This document shows positions 1 to 5,110 of a stretch of DNA of 5,110 nucleotides, piece by piece; position 1 is the first letter of the stretch, and every line of letters begins with the position of its first letter. This DNA comes from an uncultured Gammaproteobacteria bacterium (GTDB lineage Bacteria; Pseudomonadota; Gammaproteobacteria; Arenicellales; UBA868): positions 1-5,110 of the forward strand of contig CAJXBY010000195.1 in NCBI GenBank assembly GCA_913051905.1, in the 5' to 3' direction. Position numbers and translations under genes: made by a program. A model generated the notes under the pieces. That model was not told the origin of the DNA, did not search any database, and saw nothing but the letters and a program-made list of their open reading frames with translations.

Positions 1-119
1 TGTTCCATGAGCGCCGGCGTCGACAGGTTCCAGTGGGTCACACCAAGGTTACGCAGCCCGTGGTTTTCCAGTCCATAGTGGCTCTTGCTGCTACCTGTAC
101 TGTTACCTGACGTCGTCAT
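1..119 (-). CDS. pckA: Phosphoenolpyruvate carboxykinase (ATP), N-terminal fragment
   Basis: Only the first 39 codons are present; the gene runs off the left edge. The ATG at 119-117 follows AGGAG (128-124) with a five-base spacer, which fixes the start. After a Ser/Thr/Gly-rich leader of about 13 residues comes YGLENHGLRNLG and then HWNLSTPALME (residues 29-39). Tyr/His-Trp-Asn-Leu-Ser/Thr near the N-terminus followed by a Leu-x-Glu helix is typical of ATP-dependent PEP carboxykinase. That cytoplasmic enzyme decarboxylates and phosphorylates oxaloacetate to PEP with ATP and Mn/Mg, the committed step of gluconeogenesis from TCA intermediates. None of the catalytic motifs (P-loop, metal ligands) lie in this window, so the assignment rests on the N-terminal signature alone. 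The gene is co-directional with yggX but 127 bases away with its own ribosome site, so it is probably separately transcribed. Confidence 0.75.
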   Translation of the reverse strand, partial: MTTSGNSTGSSKSHYGLENHGLRNLGVTHWNLSTPALME

Positions 120-246
120 ATCAACTCCTGTTCTGCATCTCACTGAGCTTCAGCGCTCGGACCCTGTGACATCCTAGCCGGACACGGTTCAACGATCGAT
201 CGAGTATAGCTTAGAACCCTGGCCTTTCCGGCACGGTACCCGCTGT
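120..246. other. Intergenic gap between yggX and pckA
   Basis: This 127-base gap holds the pckA ribosome binding site (AGGAG at 124-128), the candidate -10 box at 203-208 and the 193-202 palindrome. A short GAGC-N6-GCTC inverted repeat lies in the presumed pckA leader. I see no GC-rich stem followed by a run of T that would terminate transcription from yggX, so read-through from mutY-yggX into pckA cannot be excluded. Confidence 0.6.
203..208 (-). promoter_or_regulatory. Possible -10 box for pckA
   Basis: TATACT on the minus strand (208-203) is one mismatch from the sigma-70 -10 consensus. It would start transcription near 196, giving a leader of about 77 bases before the pckA ATG. No convincing -35 hexamer lies 16-18 bases upstream (the sequence there is about CCGGAA), so an activator-dependent or weak promoter is the best reading. 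A ten-base palindrome, CGATCGATCG (193-202), sits directly beside it over the expected start point. Confidence 0.25.
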
Positions 247-525
247 TTACGCGTCGCTACCGGGCGGCACCCAACCCTCGGGCTCATCGCCGCCGTCACC
301 GAAGAAAAATGCTTCCATCTGCGCGGTGAGGTACGCCTTGTGCTCGGGGTTGAGCGGGCTCAGGCGTTTCTCATTTAATAACATCGTCTGCCGCTGCAGC
401 CACTGTTGCCAGCCATCCTTTGAGACGTTCTCAAAGATTCGCTGACCCAGGTCTCCAGGCCAAGGGGGCGAACCCAGGGCTTCCGCCTCCTTTCCCAGCA
501 CTACGCAATGAACACGCTGACTCAT
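247..525 (-). CDS. yggX: YggX family Fe(2+)-trafficking / oxidative damage protection protein
   Basis: A 92-residue cytoplasmic protein, the usual length for the family. It aligns without gaps in its first half to E. coli YggX: Cys7, the PG-x-LG-x-RI segment at residues 23-30, the N-x-SK-x-x-W-x-x-W stretch (33-42), QTMLLNEKRL (46-55) and N-P-E-H (59-62). In Salmonella and E. coli YggX is linked to protection of labile Fe-S enzymes from superoxide and to iron binding or trafficking, and Cys7 is reported as functionally important; it is retained here. The C-terminal tail (76-92) is Gly/Asp/Pro-rich and probably disordered. The ATG at 525-523 overlaps the mutY stop by four bases (ATGA), and GGAG (537-534) lies eight bases upstream inside the end of mutY, so translation is likely coupled to mutY. 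It ends in TAA. Confidence 0.95.
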   Translation of the reverse strand: MSQRVHCVVLGKEAEALGSPPWPGDLGQRIFENVSKDGWQQWLQRQTMLLNEKRLSPLNPEHKAYLTAQMEAFFFGDGGDEPEGWVPPGSDA

Positions 526-1580
526 GCTTCGCTCTCCAGTCTTGTCAACAGTCTGCGCACGGGGGCAGCAAGCCCCCGTGCGGGCTCAGTCCCCGGTTTA
601 TACCAGACCAGCTCGGTTCCCTGCACCTGCCTCACACCGTCGCCAGCCAGCTGAACCGGCTGTGGACGAATCTCAAGTTCAAAGTGGGTAAAACCGTGGC
701 GCACGATCTTCCAAGGCTTCCTGGCTATGACAGCAACTCCGAACCGATCGCGACAGAAACCGCTGACAGAATACCCTTCTGGACACTCTGGAAAGCTCCA
801 CAGTCCACCCCAGACACCGTGGGTGGACCGCCGCTCGAGCAATACTTGCCCACTGCTGTCACGCAACATGATCATGACAGTAGAGCGCCGGGGCCGCGGC
901 CGGGCCGGTCGCGGCCCCGGATATCGCTCCACATCACCTGAAGCCAGCGCTGCGCAGCCCGTCGCCATCGGACAGTCGCTGCAGCGCGGACGACGACGGG
1001 TACAGATCATCGAACCAAGGTCCATGATGGCCTGGGTGTAGGCAGCGACATCCCTGTAGGGTGTGGCGTCCCCCGACAGCGCCCACAGCCGCCGGCTCAC
1101 TTTGGCGTCTCCCGGATAGCCGGCAACCCGATGGTAGCGGGCCAGCACTCGCTTGACGTTACCATCCAGTATCGGTTGGCGCTGCCCGTAGGCAAAGGCC
1201 AGAATCGCACCCGCCGTGGAAGGCCCGACGCCGGGCAGCGCCACCACCTGGTCAAACTGTCGCGGAAAACTGCCGCCATAGTCCTCGACGACAATCCGTG
1301 CTGCACGGTGCAGATTGCGTGCTCTCGCGTAGTAACCCAGGCCTGTCCAGTGCTCAAGCACCCGGTCGATGGGCGCACTGGCCAGGGTCTGGACATCCCC
1401 AAAACTCGCCATGAAACGCTCGTAGTAGGGGATGACCGTTCGCACCTGCGTCTGTTGGAGCATGATCTCCGAGACCCAGATCCGGTAAGCATCCGTGCTG
1501 CCCTGCCAGGGCAGATCGTGACGCCCGTACTGCCGGTACCAGCGCAGCAGCGTGTGGGCAAAAAAGTTTTTGTCGGTCAA
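522..1580 (-). CDS. mutY: A/G-specific adenine DNA glycosylase MutY
   Basis: A 352-residue base-excision repair glycosylase that removes adenine opposite 8-oxoguanine or guanine, preventing G:C to T:A transversions. It has the full family architecture. The helix-hairpin-helix glycosylase domain has catalytic Glu38 in the SEIMLQQTQV segment and catalytic Asp139 in ILDGNVKRVLAR, after the LPGVG hairpin (115-119). The 4Fe-4S ligands are Cys193, Cys200, Cys203 and Cys209 (C-x6-C-x2-C-x5-C). A Pro/Arg-rich linker (221-232) leads to the C-terminal Nudix-like domain that recognises 8-oxoG, with GVWGGLWSFPE (255-265) and Phe-Thr-His at 297-299 in place of the more familiar Phe-Ser-His. The numbering is one more than E. 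coli MutY, which supports the TTG start at 1580; no in-frame ATG or clear Shine-Dalgarno lies nearby, so initiation is probably weak. It overlaps yggX by four bases at its end. Confidence 0.97.
   Translation of the reverse strand: MTDKNFFAHTLLRWYRQYGRHDLPWQGSTDAYRIWVSEIMLQQTQVRTVIPYYERFMASFGDVQTLASAPIDRVLEHWTGLGYYARARNLHRAARIVVEDYGGSFPRQFDQVVALPGVGPSTAGAILAFAYGQRQPILDGNVKRVLARYHRVAGYPGDAKVSRRLWALSGDATPYRDVAAYTQAIMDLGSMICTRRRPRCSDCPMATGCAALASGDVERYPGPRPARPRPRRSTVMIMLRDSSGQVLLERRSTHGVWGGLWSFPECPEGYSVSGFCRDRFGVAVIARKPWKIVRHGFTHFELEIRPQPVQLAGDGVRQVQGTELVWYKPGTEPARGLAAPVRRLLTRLESEA
556..582 (-). repeat. Perfect 11-bp inverted repeat at the 3' end of mutY, upstream of yggX
   Basis: CGCACGGGGGC (556-566) and GCCCCCGTGCG (572-582) are exact reverse complements around a five-base loop. 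In the mRNA the stem lies within MutY codons 333-342 (ARGLAAPVR) and ends about 30 bases before the yggX ATG, just ahead of its GGAG. No T run follows, so it is not an ordinary intrinsic terminator. It may shape mRNA stability or access to the yggX start, or may be a by-product of conserved Leu-Ala-Ala-Pro-Val coding. Confidence 0.7.
883..929 (-). repeat. Long GC-rich inverted repeat at the MutY interdomain linker
   Basis: CCGGGGCCGCG (888-898) is exactly complementary to CGCGGCCCCGG (910-920). An outer arm GAGCG (883-887) pairs with CGCTC (925-929) across a four-base bulge (921-924). The 11-base spacer can add three or four inner pairs. Together this gives about 16-20 base pairs, nearly all G-C, over codons 218-233. 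The encoded stretch is rich in Pro (CCG/CCC) and Arg (CGG/CGA), whose codons are mutually complementary, so composition could create it. Confidence 0.65.
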
Positions 1581-1636
1581 ATTGAAAGTGGATTTTCTCG
1601 GGTGCCCGCACCTGACCGGCGAATCTGGGCCGGGGC

Positions 1637-1642
1637 ATTGTA
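1637..1642 (-). promoter_or_regulatory. Possible -10 box for mutY
   Basis: TACAAT on the minus strand is one base from TATAAT and would start transcription near 1630, leaving about 50 bases of leader before the TTG at 1580. The -35 region at a 16-18-base spacing is poor (about CCGCAA), so this is a weak call. Confidence 0.2.
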
Positions 1643-1676
1643 GCGTTGTCCGAACTCTTTGCGGGCGTCCTTATCC

Positions 1677-1682
1677 TATAAT
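1677..1682 (+). promoter_or_regulatory. Consensus -10 box for the yej operon
   Basis: A perfect TATAAT ends six bases before the yejA ATG at 1689. A start at the usual seventh base would be the A of that ATG, giving a leaderless message. No good -35 is seen at standard spacing: CTCTTT is at 1655-1660, and TTGTCC at 1646-1651 is too distant. Confidence 0.4.
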
Positions 1683-1688
1683 GGATCG

Positions 1689-3515
1689 ATGATCAGCAAG
1701 ACGATCCGTAGAACCGTCGTTGCACTGCTCCTATTATGGGTTCCGATCCTGAAGGGCGATCCGGTGTTCTCCGGCCATGCCATCACCATGTTCGACAATG
1801 AAGCGCCTCGCTACGGAACCGATTTCAGACATTTTGACTACGTCAACCCGGACGCGCCTAGAGGTGGTTCCCTGCGACTGGCGGTTGAAGGCACCTTCGA
1901 CAGTTTTAATCCGTTCATTCCCAAAGGTAACGCTGCGAGTACAGGCTCAGTCGAAACGCTGCTCGTCAACAGTGCTGACGAACCGTTCACTGCCTACGGC
2001 CTGATCGCTGAGTCCATCGAGTGGCCTGCCGATCGTTCGTGGGTCATTTTCAACCTGCGCCGCAAAGCACGATGGCATGACGGCACCCCGATCACTGCCG
2101 GCGATGTGGTCTGGTCTTTTGAAACATTGATGGAACACGGCACACCGTTTTACCGGTATTACTACAGCGCTATCGACAGCGCCGAGGCACTGAGCGAACA
2201 CCGCGTGCGCTTCAATTTCAAGGAATCCGGCAACCAGGAGCTACCACTGATCACCGGCCAGTTGCCGGTCCTGCCCAGGCATTACTGGGAAACCCGGGAA
2301 TTCCCGGCCACCACGCTGGATCCGCCATTGGGCAGCGGGCCATACCGGATACAGAAGTTTGAAGCGGGCCGCTACATTGTTCAGGAACGGGTCACAGACT
2401 ACTGGGGTGCACAACTCCCGGTTCGGCGTGGGCTGAACAACTTCGATTCCATTCGCACCGGCTACTTTCGTGATGCCACACCGATTCGACTGGCTCTCAA
2501 GGCCGGCGATATCGATTTCCGGCTCGAAAACCAGTCCAAGGCCTGGGCCGATGATTACAACGTGGCAGCCGTCGAGAAAGGCTGGCTCAATAAAGAGATG
2601 ATCCGTCACCAGAGGCCGACCGGAATGCAGGCCTTCGTCATGAACACGCGGCGGAAGCTGTTCAAGGACCCCAGGGTCCGACTGGCCCTGGCCCTGGCCT
2701 TCGACTTCGAATGGTCGAACCGTACCCTTTTCAACGGCCAGTACAGCCGCACGACGAGCTACTTCTCAAATTCCGATCTGGCTTCCTCCGGTCTGCCCGC
2801 GGGCGAGGAACTGGAGATTCTGGAGGCCTATCGCGGGCGCATTCCCGAGACTGTGTTCACCCAGGCTTATGAACCACCGGTCACCGACGGTAGCGGCCGG
2901 CCAAGGGAGAACCTGCGCAAGGCGACGCGCCTGCTCAATGAGGCCGGCTGGACCGTGCGCGATCTCAAACTGGTCAACGAAAAGAGCGGCGAGCCGTTCC
3001 AGTTTGAAGTGCTGCTGTCCTCACAGGCCTTCGAGCGCATCGTGCTGCCCTATACCCAGAATCTCAAGCAGCTGGGGATCGAGGCCAAAATTCGGCTGGT
3101 GGACCAGACCCAGTACATCGAGCGCTACCGGCAGAAAGACTTCGACATGTTGGTAGCCGTCTGGGGCCAGAGCGAAACACCCGGAAACGAGCAGCGGGAG
3201 TACTGGGGCAGTGATGCAGCGGATAGCCCTGGCAGCCGCAATCTGGCGGGGATTAAGGATCCGGTTGTGAATGAACTGATTGAACTGCTGGTGAAATCTG
3301 AATCACGGGAACAACTGAACCTGCGTACCCGTGCACTGGACCGGGTCCTGTTGTGGGGGCACTACGTTGTGCCCCACTGGCACATCCGGTCCGACCGGGT
3401 GCTCTACTGGGACAAGTTCAGCCGTCCCCCAGTCCCCGTACGCACTGGCGTCATGACCAGTCGCTGGTGGTACGACGCCCAGAAAGCGGCCGCCCTGGAG
3501 CAGGCCCGACAGTAG
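1689..3515 (+). CDS. yejA: Periplasmic peptide-binding protein YejA (ABC transporter family 5 SBP)
   Basis: A 608-residue extracellular solute-binding protein, close to E. coli YejA in length. It should capture peptides in the periplasm and pass them to YejB/YejE. A signal peptide is clear: Lys4, Arg7-Arg8 and a hydrophobic core (about 10-21). The cleavage site is uncertain (after Gly23 or Ala31), and there is no lipobox cysteine; the protein appears to have no cysteine at all. Family landmarks are HFDYVNPDAPRGG (48-60), the WHDGTPIT segment followed by A-x-D-V, the DPPLGSGPYR stretch, DPRVRLALALAFDFEW (327-342), NLRKATRLLNEAGW, ALDRVLLW near the C-terminus and a final WWYD. The ATG at 1689 is preferred because it puts the signal peptide at the N-terminus; a TTG at 1659 would add ten residues. 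Neither start has a good Shine-Dalgarno. YejA supports microcin C uptake in E. coli; the natural ligand here is unknown. Confidence 0.93.
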   Translation: MISKTIRRTVVALLLLWVPILKGDPVFSGHAITMFDNEAPRYGTDFRHFDYVNPDAPRGGSLRLAVEGTFDSFNPFIPKGNAASTGSVETLLVNSADEPFTAYGLIAESIEWPADRSWVIFNLRRKARWHDGTPITAGDVVWSFETLMEHGTPFYRYYYSAIDSAEALSEHRVRFNFKESGNQELPLITGQLPVLPRHYWETREFPATTLDPPLGSGPYRIQKFEAGRYIVQERVTDYWGAQLPVRRGLNNFDSIRTGYFRDATPIRLALKAGDIDFRLENQSKAWADDYNVAAVEKGWLNKEMIRHQRPTGMQAFVMNTRRKLFKDPRVRLALALAFDFEWSNRTLFNGQYSRTTSYFSNSDLASSGLPAGEELEILEAYRGRIPETVFTQAYEPPVTDGSGRPRENLRKATRLLNEAGWTVRDLKLVNEKSGEPFQFEVLLSSQAFERIVLPYTQNLKQLGIEAKIRLVDQTQYIERYRQKDFDMLVAVWGQSETPGNEQREYWGSDAADSPGSRNLAGIKDPVVNELIELLVKSESREQLNLRTRALDRVLLWGHYVVPHWHIRSDRVLYWDKFSRPPVPVRTGVMTSRWWYDAQKAAALEQARQ

Positions 3516-3576
3516 CTGCTGACCAACAGCACTGCCGAGGTGCTGTCGTAGCGTAAACGAAGACCGGAGACAGTAC
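3516..3576 (+). other. yejA-yejB intercistronic hairpin region
   Basis: ACAGCAC (3526-3532) and GTGCTGT (3540-3546) form a perfect seven-pair stem with a seven-base loop. CAGCA (3527-3531) can instead pair with TGCTG at 3517-3521, so two exclusive hairpins are possible. No T run follows. Stems in this position commonly protect the 3' end of an abundant binding-protein mRNA from decay while the permease genes are expressed less. The yejB ribosome site (GGAGA, 3566-3570) lies outside the stem. Confidence 0.5.
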
Positions 3577-4674
3577 ATGGGCGCTTACATCGTTCGCCGG
3601 CTGCTGCTCATGATTCCCACAATGCTCGCAATCATGGTGATCAACTTTGTGGTCATCCAGGTCGCACCGGGTGGACCGGTGGAACAGGTCATCTCCCAGT
3701 TGACTGGTATCGGTAGCGACATTACCGAAAGGGTAACCCGAACCGGGACCAGCGAAACCCTGACCCCCTCTGCCAGCGAGACAGGCACAGGGAAATACCG
3801 CGGTGCGCAGGGCCTGGACCCGGACTTCATCAAGGCGCTGGAGAAACAGTTCGGCTTTGATCAGCCACTGCACATGCGTTTTGTTCTCATGATGAAAAAC
3901 TACCTGATGTTTGATTTTGGCGAGAGTTTCTTTCGCGATCGCAAGGTCATCGACTTGGTACTCGACAAGATGCCGGTCTCAATTTCTCTCGGTATCTGGA
4001 CCACTCTGCTGGCCTATCTGATCTCGATCCCGCTGGGCATTGCCAAAGCGGTGCGTGATGGCAGCCGCTTCGATATCTGGAGCAGTATGGTCGTGATCAT
4101 CGGCATGGCCGTACCGGGATTCCTGTTCGCTGTTTTTCTACTTGTTTTCTTTGCCGGGGGCAGCTACCTGGACTGGTTTCCGCTGGCCGGATTGACCTCG
4201 GAGAACTGGGACACACTCTCCTGGTGGGGACGAATCACCGACTACCTGTGGCATGTCACTTTGCCCGTCATTGCGATGACCATCGGTGGTTTTGCCACTT
4301 TGACCATGCTGACCAAGAATTCGTTTCTCGATCAGATCAACCAGCAGTACGTGCTCACCGCCAGAGCCAAAGGGCTCTCCCAGGGCCGGGTGCTGTACGG
4401 ACACGTGTTCCGCAACGCGATGCTTATCGTGATCGCCGGCTTTCCGGGAGCTTTTGTCGGTATCCTGTTCACCGGCTCATTGTTGATCGAGATCATCTTT
4501 TCCCTCGATGGCCTGGGCCTGCTGGGATTTGAAGCGGCCTTCAAGCGGGACTACCCGGTGATGTTCGGCACGTTGTTTTTCTTCTCGGTACTGGGACTGG
4601 TCATGAACCTGGCCGGTGACCTGATGTATACCGTCATCGATCCCCGAATCGATTTCGAGGACCGCGAGGTATGA
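3577..4674 (+). CDS. yejB: Peptide ABC transporter permease YejB
   Basis: A 365-residue inner-membrane permease of the OppB/DppB type, nearly the same length as E. coli YejB and highly similar from start to end. The N-terminus MGAYIVRRLLLMIPT leads into TM1 (about 9-30), then APGGPVEQ (30-37). A large periplasmic segment includes a Thr/Ser/Gly-rich stretch (43-73) and the RG-x-x-GLDP motif (75-82). About five more membrane spans follow (near 134-155, 168-193, 225-246, 282-305, 328-347). The EAA loop that docks on the ATPase is at 258-280 (Y-V-x-T-A-R-A-K-G-L ... F-R-N-A). Family signatures GGFATLTMLTKNSFLD (237-252), GSLLIE, RDYPVMFGTL and the C-terminal DPRIDFE are intact. The start is set by GGAGA six bases upstream. 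It overlaps yejE by ATGA, so the two permease subunits, which form a heterodimeric channel, are probably made in coupled fashion. Confidence 0.97.
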   Translation: MGAYIVRRLLLMIPTMLAIMVINFVVIQVAPGGPVEQVISQLTGIGSDITERVTRTGTSETLTPSASETGTGKYRGAQGLDPDFIKALEKQFGFDQPLHMRFVLMMKNYLMFDFGESFFRDRKVIDLVLDKMPVSISLGIWTTLLAYLISIPLGIAKAVRDGSRFDIWSSMVVIIGMAVPGFLFAVFLLVFFAGGSYLDWFPLAGLTSENWDTLSWWGRITDYLWHVTLPVIAMTIGGFATLTMLTKNSFLDQINQQYVLTARAKGLSQGRVLYGHVFRNAMLIVIAGFPGAFVGILFTGSLLIEIIFSLDGLGLLGFEAAFKRDYPVMFGTLFFFSVLGLVMNLAGDLMYTVIDPRIDFEDREV

Positions 4675-5110
4675 ACAACCCGAACCGCGGCTTCAGCCCC
4701 ATTGCCCAGCGGCGCATCGAGAACTTCAAGGCCAATCGCCGGGGTTGGTGGTCGCTGTGGATTTTCCTGGCACTGTTTCTGCTGTCGTTGTTCGCCGAGT
4801 TCATCGCCAATGACAAGCCCCTGCTGGTCCGTTACAACGGCAGCTTTTTCGCACCGGTTCTCAAGGCCTACCCGGAAACGGCGTTCGGCGGTGATTTTCT
4901 CACCGAAGCCGACTACCGCAGCCCATTCGTCGCTGAACTGATCAACCGTGACGGCTGGATGCTGTGGCCACCCATTCGTTACCACCACCGCAGCGTCGCC
5001 TGGGACCTGACGGGCCCGGCACCCTCAGCGCCAGACAGCACCCACTGGCTGGGCACCGATGACCAGGCCCGTGACGTGGTCGCCCGGGTGATCTATGGTT
5101 TCCGTATATC
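4671..5110 (+). CDS. yejE: Peptide ABC transporter permease YejE, N-terminal part
   Basis: The first 146 codons of the second permease subunit; the gene is cut by the right edge without any internal stop. The ATG at 4671 overlaps the yejB TGA (ATGA), with GAGG at 4657-4660 as a plausible ribosome site. The N-terminal stretch R-R-G-W-W-S-L-W-I-F (23-32) enters TM1 (about 29-44). It is followed by AEFIANDKPLLVRYNGS (42-58), FGG (72-74), ADY (80-82), GW-x-LW-x-PIR (95-103) and WLGTDDQARDVVARVIYG (126-143). The last is the OppC-family motif just before the transport domain. The order and spacing match E. coli YejE. The remaining membrane spans and EAA loop lie beyond the window. YejE would pair with YejB and be powered by YejF, whose gene is expected next. 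Confidence 0.95.
   Translation, partial: MNNPNRGFSPIAQRRIENFKANRRGWWSLWIFLALFLLSLFAEFIANDKPLLVRYNGSFFAPVLKAYPETAFGGDFLTEADYRSPFVAELINRDGWMLWPPIRYHHRSVAWDLTGPAPSAPDSTHWLGTDDQARDVVARVIYGFRI

Larger units (their letters stand above)
1581..1688. promoter_or_regulatory. Divergent mutY / yejA intergenic region
   Basis: This 108-base spacer must carry the start signals for both directions. On the plus strand TATAAT is at 1677-1682. On the minus strand TACAAT is at 1642-1637. Two inverted repeats lie between the genes: GGTGC-CC-GCACC (1601-1612) and CCGGC-N8-GCCGG (1616-1633). Their position downstream of the candidate mutY start and upstream of the yejA box fits operator sites, but no known regulator motif is recognised. 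Confidence 0.5.

Noticed and set aside
543..548. A perfect TTGACA on the minus strand between the mutY hairpin and yggX, suggesting an internal yggX promoter
   Set aside because: At 16-18 bases downstream the hexamers are CATGAG, ATGAGT and TGAGTC, none like a -10 box, so the match is probably chance.
803..828. GTCCACCC/GGGTGGAC inverted repeat within mutY
   Set aside because: It is produced by the conserved Gly-Val-Trp-Gly-Gly-Leu-Trp codons and has no positional significance like the two longer stems.
420..1643. Long plus-strand open frames opposite yggX and mutY (420-941, 727-1041, 1131-1643)
   Set aside because: They lie antisense to confidently identified genes, have no ribosome sites or recognisable domains, and are expected shadows in GC-rich coding DNA.
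2294..2307. A perfect 14-base palindrome CCGGGAATTCCCGG inside yejA
   Set aside because: It lies mid-gene, codes ordinary YejA residues (Thr-Arg-Glu-Phe-Pro-Ala) and has no spacer for a hairpin loop; a chance event is adequate.
2682..2699. Three tandem CTGGCC units in yejA
   Set aside because: They encode Leu-Ala-Leu-Ala-Leu-Ala within a conserved helix of the binding-protein family; too short to be a functional DNA repeat.
3356..3375. GGGGCAC/GTGCCCC inverted repeat within yejA
   Set aside because: A seven-pair stem inside a conserved coding segment (LLWGHYVVPHW), without any gene start or stop nearby.
3303..4988. Minus-strand open frames opposite yejA, yejB and yejE (for example 3451-3873 and 4551-4988)
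   Set aside because: They overlap conserved Yej genes completely and their translations show only composition-driven residues.
1..5110. A previously undescribed multi-gene system
   Set aside because: All genes belong to known families in plausible contexts, and no unexplained gene-sized region remains.

Overview
The window looks like chromosomal DNA from a GC-rich gammaproteobacterium. The reasons are a mutY-yggX pair arranged as in Escherichia and its relatives, an ATP-type PEP carboxykinase, and a yejA-yejB-yejE order that matches the enterobacterial Yej peptide importer almost residue for residue in YejB and YejE. I cannot name the genus. I see no rRNA, tRNA, CRISPR array, insertion sequence, phage gene or integration scar. 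Every long coding stretch has a recognisable housekeeping or transport assignment.

Layout. The left third reads leftward: the first 39 codons of a probable pckA (1-119, cut by the window edge), a 127-base gap, yggX (247-525), and mutY (522-1580). mutY and yggX overlap by four bases (ATGA), so they are probably one transcript. A 108-base divergent spacer (1581-1688) separates them from a rightward operon: yejA (1689-3515), a 61-base gap with an RNA hairpin, yejB (3577-4674), and yejE (4671 to the window end, cut). yejB and yejE also overlap by ATGA. The ATPase gene yejF would be expected just past the right edge.

How the genes work together. MutY removes adenine mispaired with 8-oxoguanine. 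YggX is a small protein tied to iron handling and protection of Fe-S clusters from oxidation. MutY itself carries a 4Fe-4S cluster, so the pair makes sense as an oxidative-damage unit. YejA (periplasmic binding protein) delivers peptides to a YejB/YejE membrane channel, in E. coli the route of microcin C entry. PckA is the gluconeogenic enzyme making PEP from oxaloacetate and has no evident link to the rest.

Hunt result. I did not find an undescribed multi-gene system. The points worth a second look are structural: two very strong perfect-arm inverted repeats inside mutY (one at the interdomain linker, one just ahead of yggX), a consensus -10 box placed so that yejA could be transcribed as a leaderless mRNA, a switch-like pair of exclusive hairpins between yejA and yejB, and inverted repeats in the mutY/yejA divergent spacer.
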